Origin: Adiantum capillus-veneris
Taxonomy: Eukaryota; Streptophyta; Polypodiopsida; Polypodiales; Pteridaceae
DNA length: 64,000 bases
Assembly: GCA_014529385.2 (NCBI GenBank)
Contig: CM043971.1
Coordinates: 29,717,709-29,781,708 of the forward strand
Direction: 5' to 3'
The position numbers and the translations under genes were made by a program. This document shows positions 63,668 to 64,000 of the stretch, in pieces. The stretch's first letter is position 1, and each line of letters starts with the position of its first letter. The notes beneath the pieces are model-generated. The model did not search any database. It was given only the letters and a program-made list of their open reading frames with translations, and was not told the DNA's origin.

Positions 63668-63699
63668 GTTACTTAAACTTATGTGTCTACTTAGTGTAT
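62449..63699. repeat. Right copy of the ~1.25-kb direct duplication
   Basis: Matches 54289-56319 without the solo LTR. It starts tttaccttcgtaaact and ends cttagtgtat. Beyond it the gypsy leader continues uninterrupted (gctttggccc...), as in copy 1 at 30957 onward. Confidence 0.8.
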
Positions 63700-64000
63700 G
63701 CTTTGGCCCTTCAAAACCTTAGTCGCTACTCCTCTTAGCCTTTGAAAATAGGCCTTAAGTATCTACACCCACGGATTGAATTGGTTAATTATAGAGAGTA
63801 GTGGAGTGTCTAACATAGCGAAGTTGTTGAGGGATAGCTCCTTTCGGACTTCTTATGGCTCAATAATGGTAAAGCTGTAGGCAAGTCTAAAAAGACTCCA
63901 TTATTAAGACCAAAGCTCCCGAGGTGTGCACCATATCCCACATAGTGGGCTCAACAAAACCAACAATAGATCCCAGTCCCACTTACCCTAATATAATTAA
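63668..64000 (-). other. Gypsy leader running off the window
   Basis: Matches the leader of copy 1 (about 30925-31200), for example ccaaagctcccgaggtgtgc and acatagtgggctcaacaaaac. Some extra bases near 63809-63894 are absent from copy 1. The LTR should lie just outside the window. Confidence 0.8.

Noticed and set aside
1-64000. Telomeric repeats near the PLE, tRNA or rRNA genes, host exons
   Set aside because: I looked for TTTAGGG runs, tRNA A/B boxes and familiar protein motifs and found nothing I could support. A tRNAscan and protein search could still find small genes.

Overview
The window is repeat-dense nuclear DNA of a land plant. The evidence is the mix of retroelements: Ty1/copia and Ty3/gypsy chromovirus elements primed by initiator tRNA-Met, solo LTRs with 5-bp target-site duplications (TSDs), long CT/GA microsatellites, and a Penelope-like element (PLE). 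A PLE without endonuclease would fit a fern, lycophyte or gymnosperm better than a flowering plant, but the species cannot be fixed from this window. I find no host protein gene, tRNA, rRNA or CRISPR array that I can support. Almost every coding stretch is a broken transposon ORF.

Layout. 1-3802: a non-coding leader with a ~271-bp tandem array, each unit carrying the palindrome CGATCGCGATCG. 3803-8968 (unit 1) and 9100-~19740 (unit 2): two related gag-protease modules with no reverse transcriptase, RNase H or integrase. Unit 2 is split by a 5.29-kb antisense copia element (11241-16527, TSD CTTTT, 247-bp LTRs). 20990-21680: the 3' end of another LTR element. 21840-22280: CT/CA microsatellites. 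24426-32564: antisense gypsy copy 1. 32565-39332: no gene seen, but a duplicated block with poly-C tracts. 39408-47822: sense gypsy copy 2 (TSD AACTT, ~1.59-kb LTRs), inserted into a ~110-bp tandem repeat in or beside the LTR of a third gag-type element (47828-50290). 50291-56319: antisense gypsy copy 3, carrying a 777-bp solo LTR (TSD GGCTT). 56330-62432: a PLE plus a 5'-truncated inverted second copy, the full copy carrying a 595-bp solo LTR (TSD TGGCT). 62449-64000: more antisense gypsy, overlapping copy 3 by a duplicated ~1.25 kb.

The most notable content is the PLE. It has a coiled-coil-like ORF1, an RT with PLE motifs, no GIY-YIG endonuclease that I can find, and a complete hammerhead ribozyme core near its 3' end (56428-56473, minus strand). 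The inverted partner carries the same ribozyme with the catalytic G12 changed to A (62283-62328). The PLE is flanked by a direct ~1.25-kb duplication of its gypsy target.

Two other patterns stand out. The three gag-type elements lack pol but share a C-terminal motif of the form W-V-P-K ... L-L-x-x-Q-G-F-Y-x-G-N-x-Q-I-W. Gypsy copies 1 and 3 share the same two RT deletions, which remove both catalytic aspartate motifs, so they look like a non-autonomous subfamily moved in trans. All boundaries and comparisons were made by eye.
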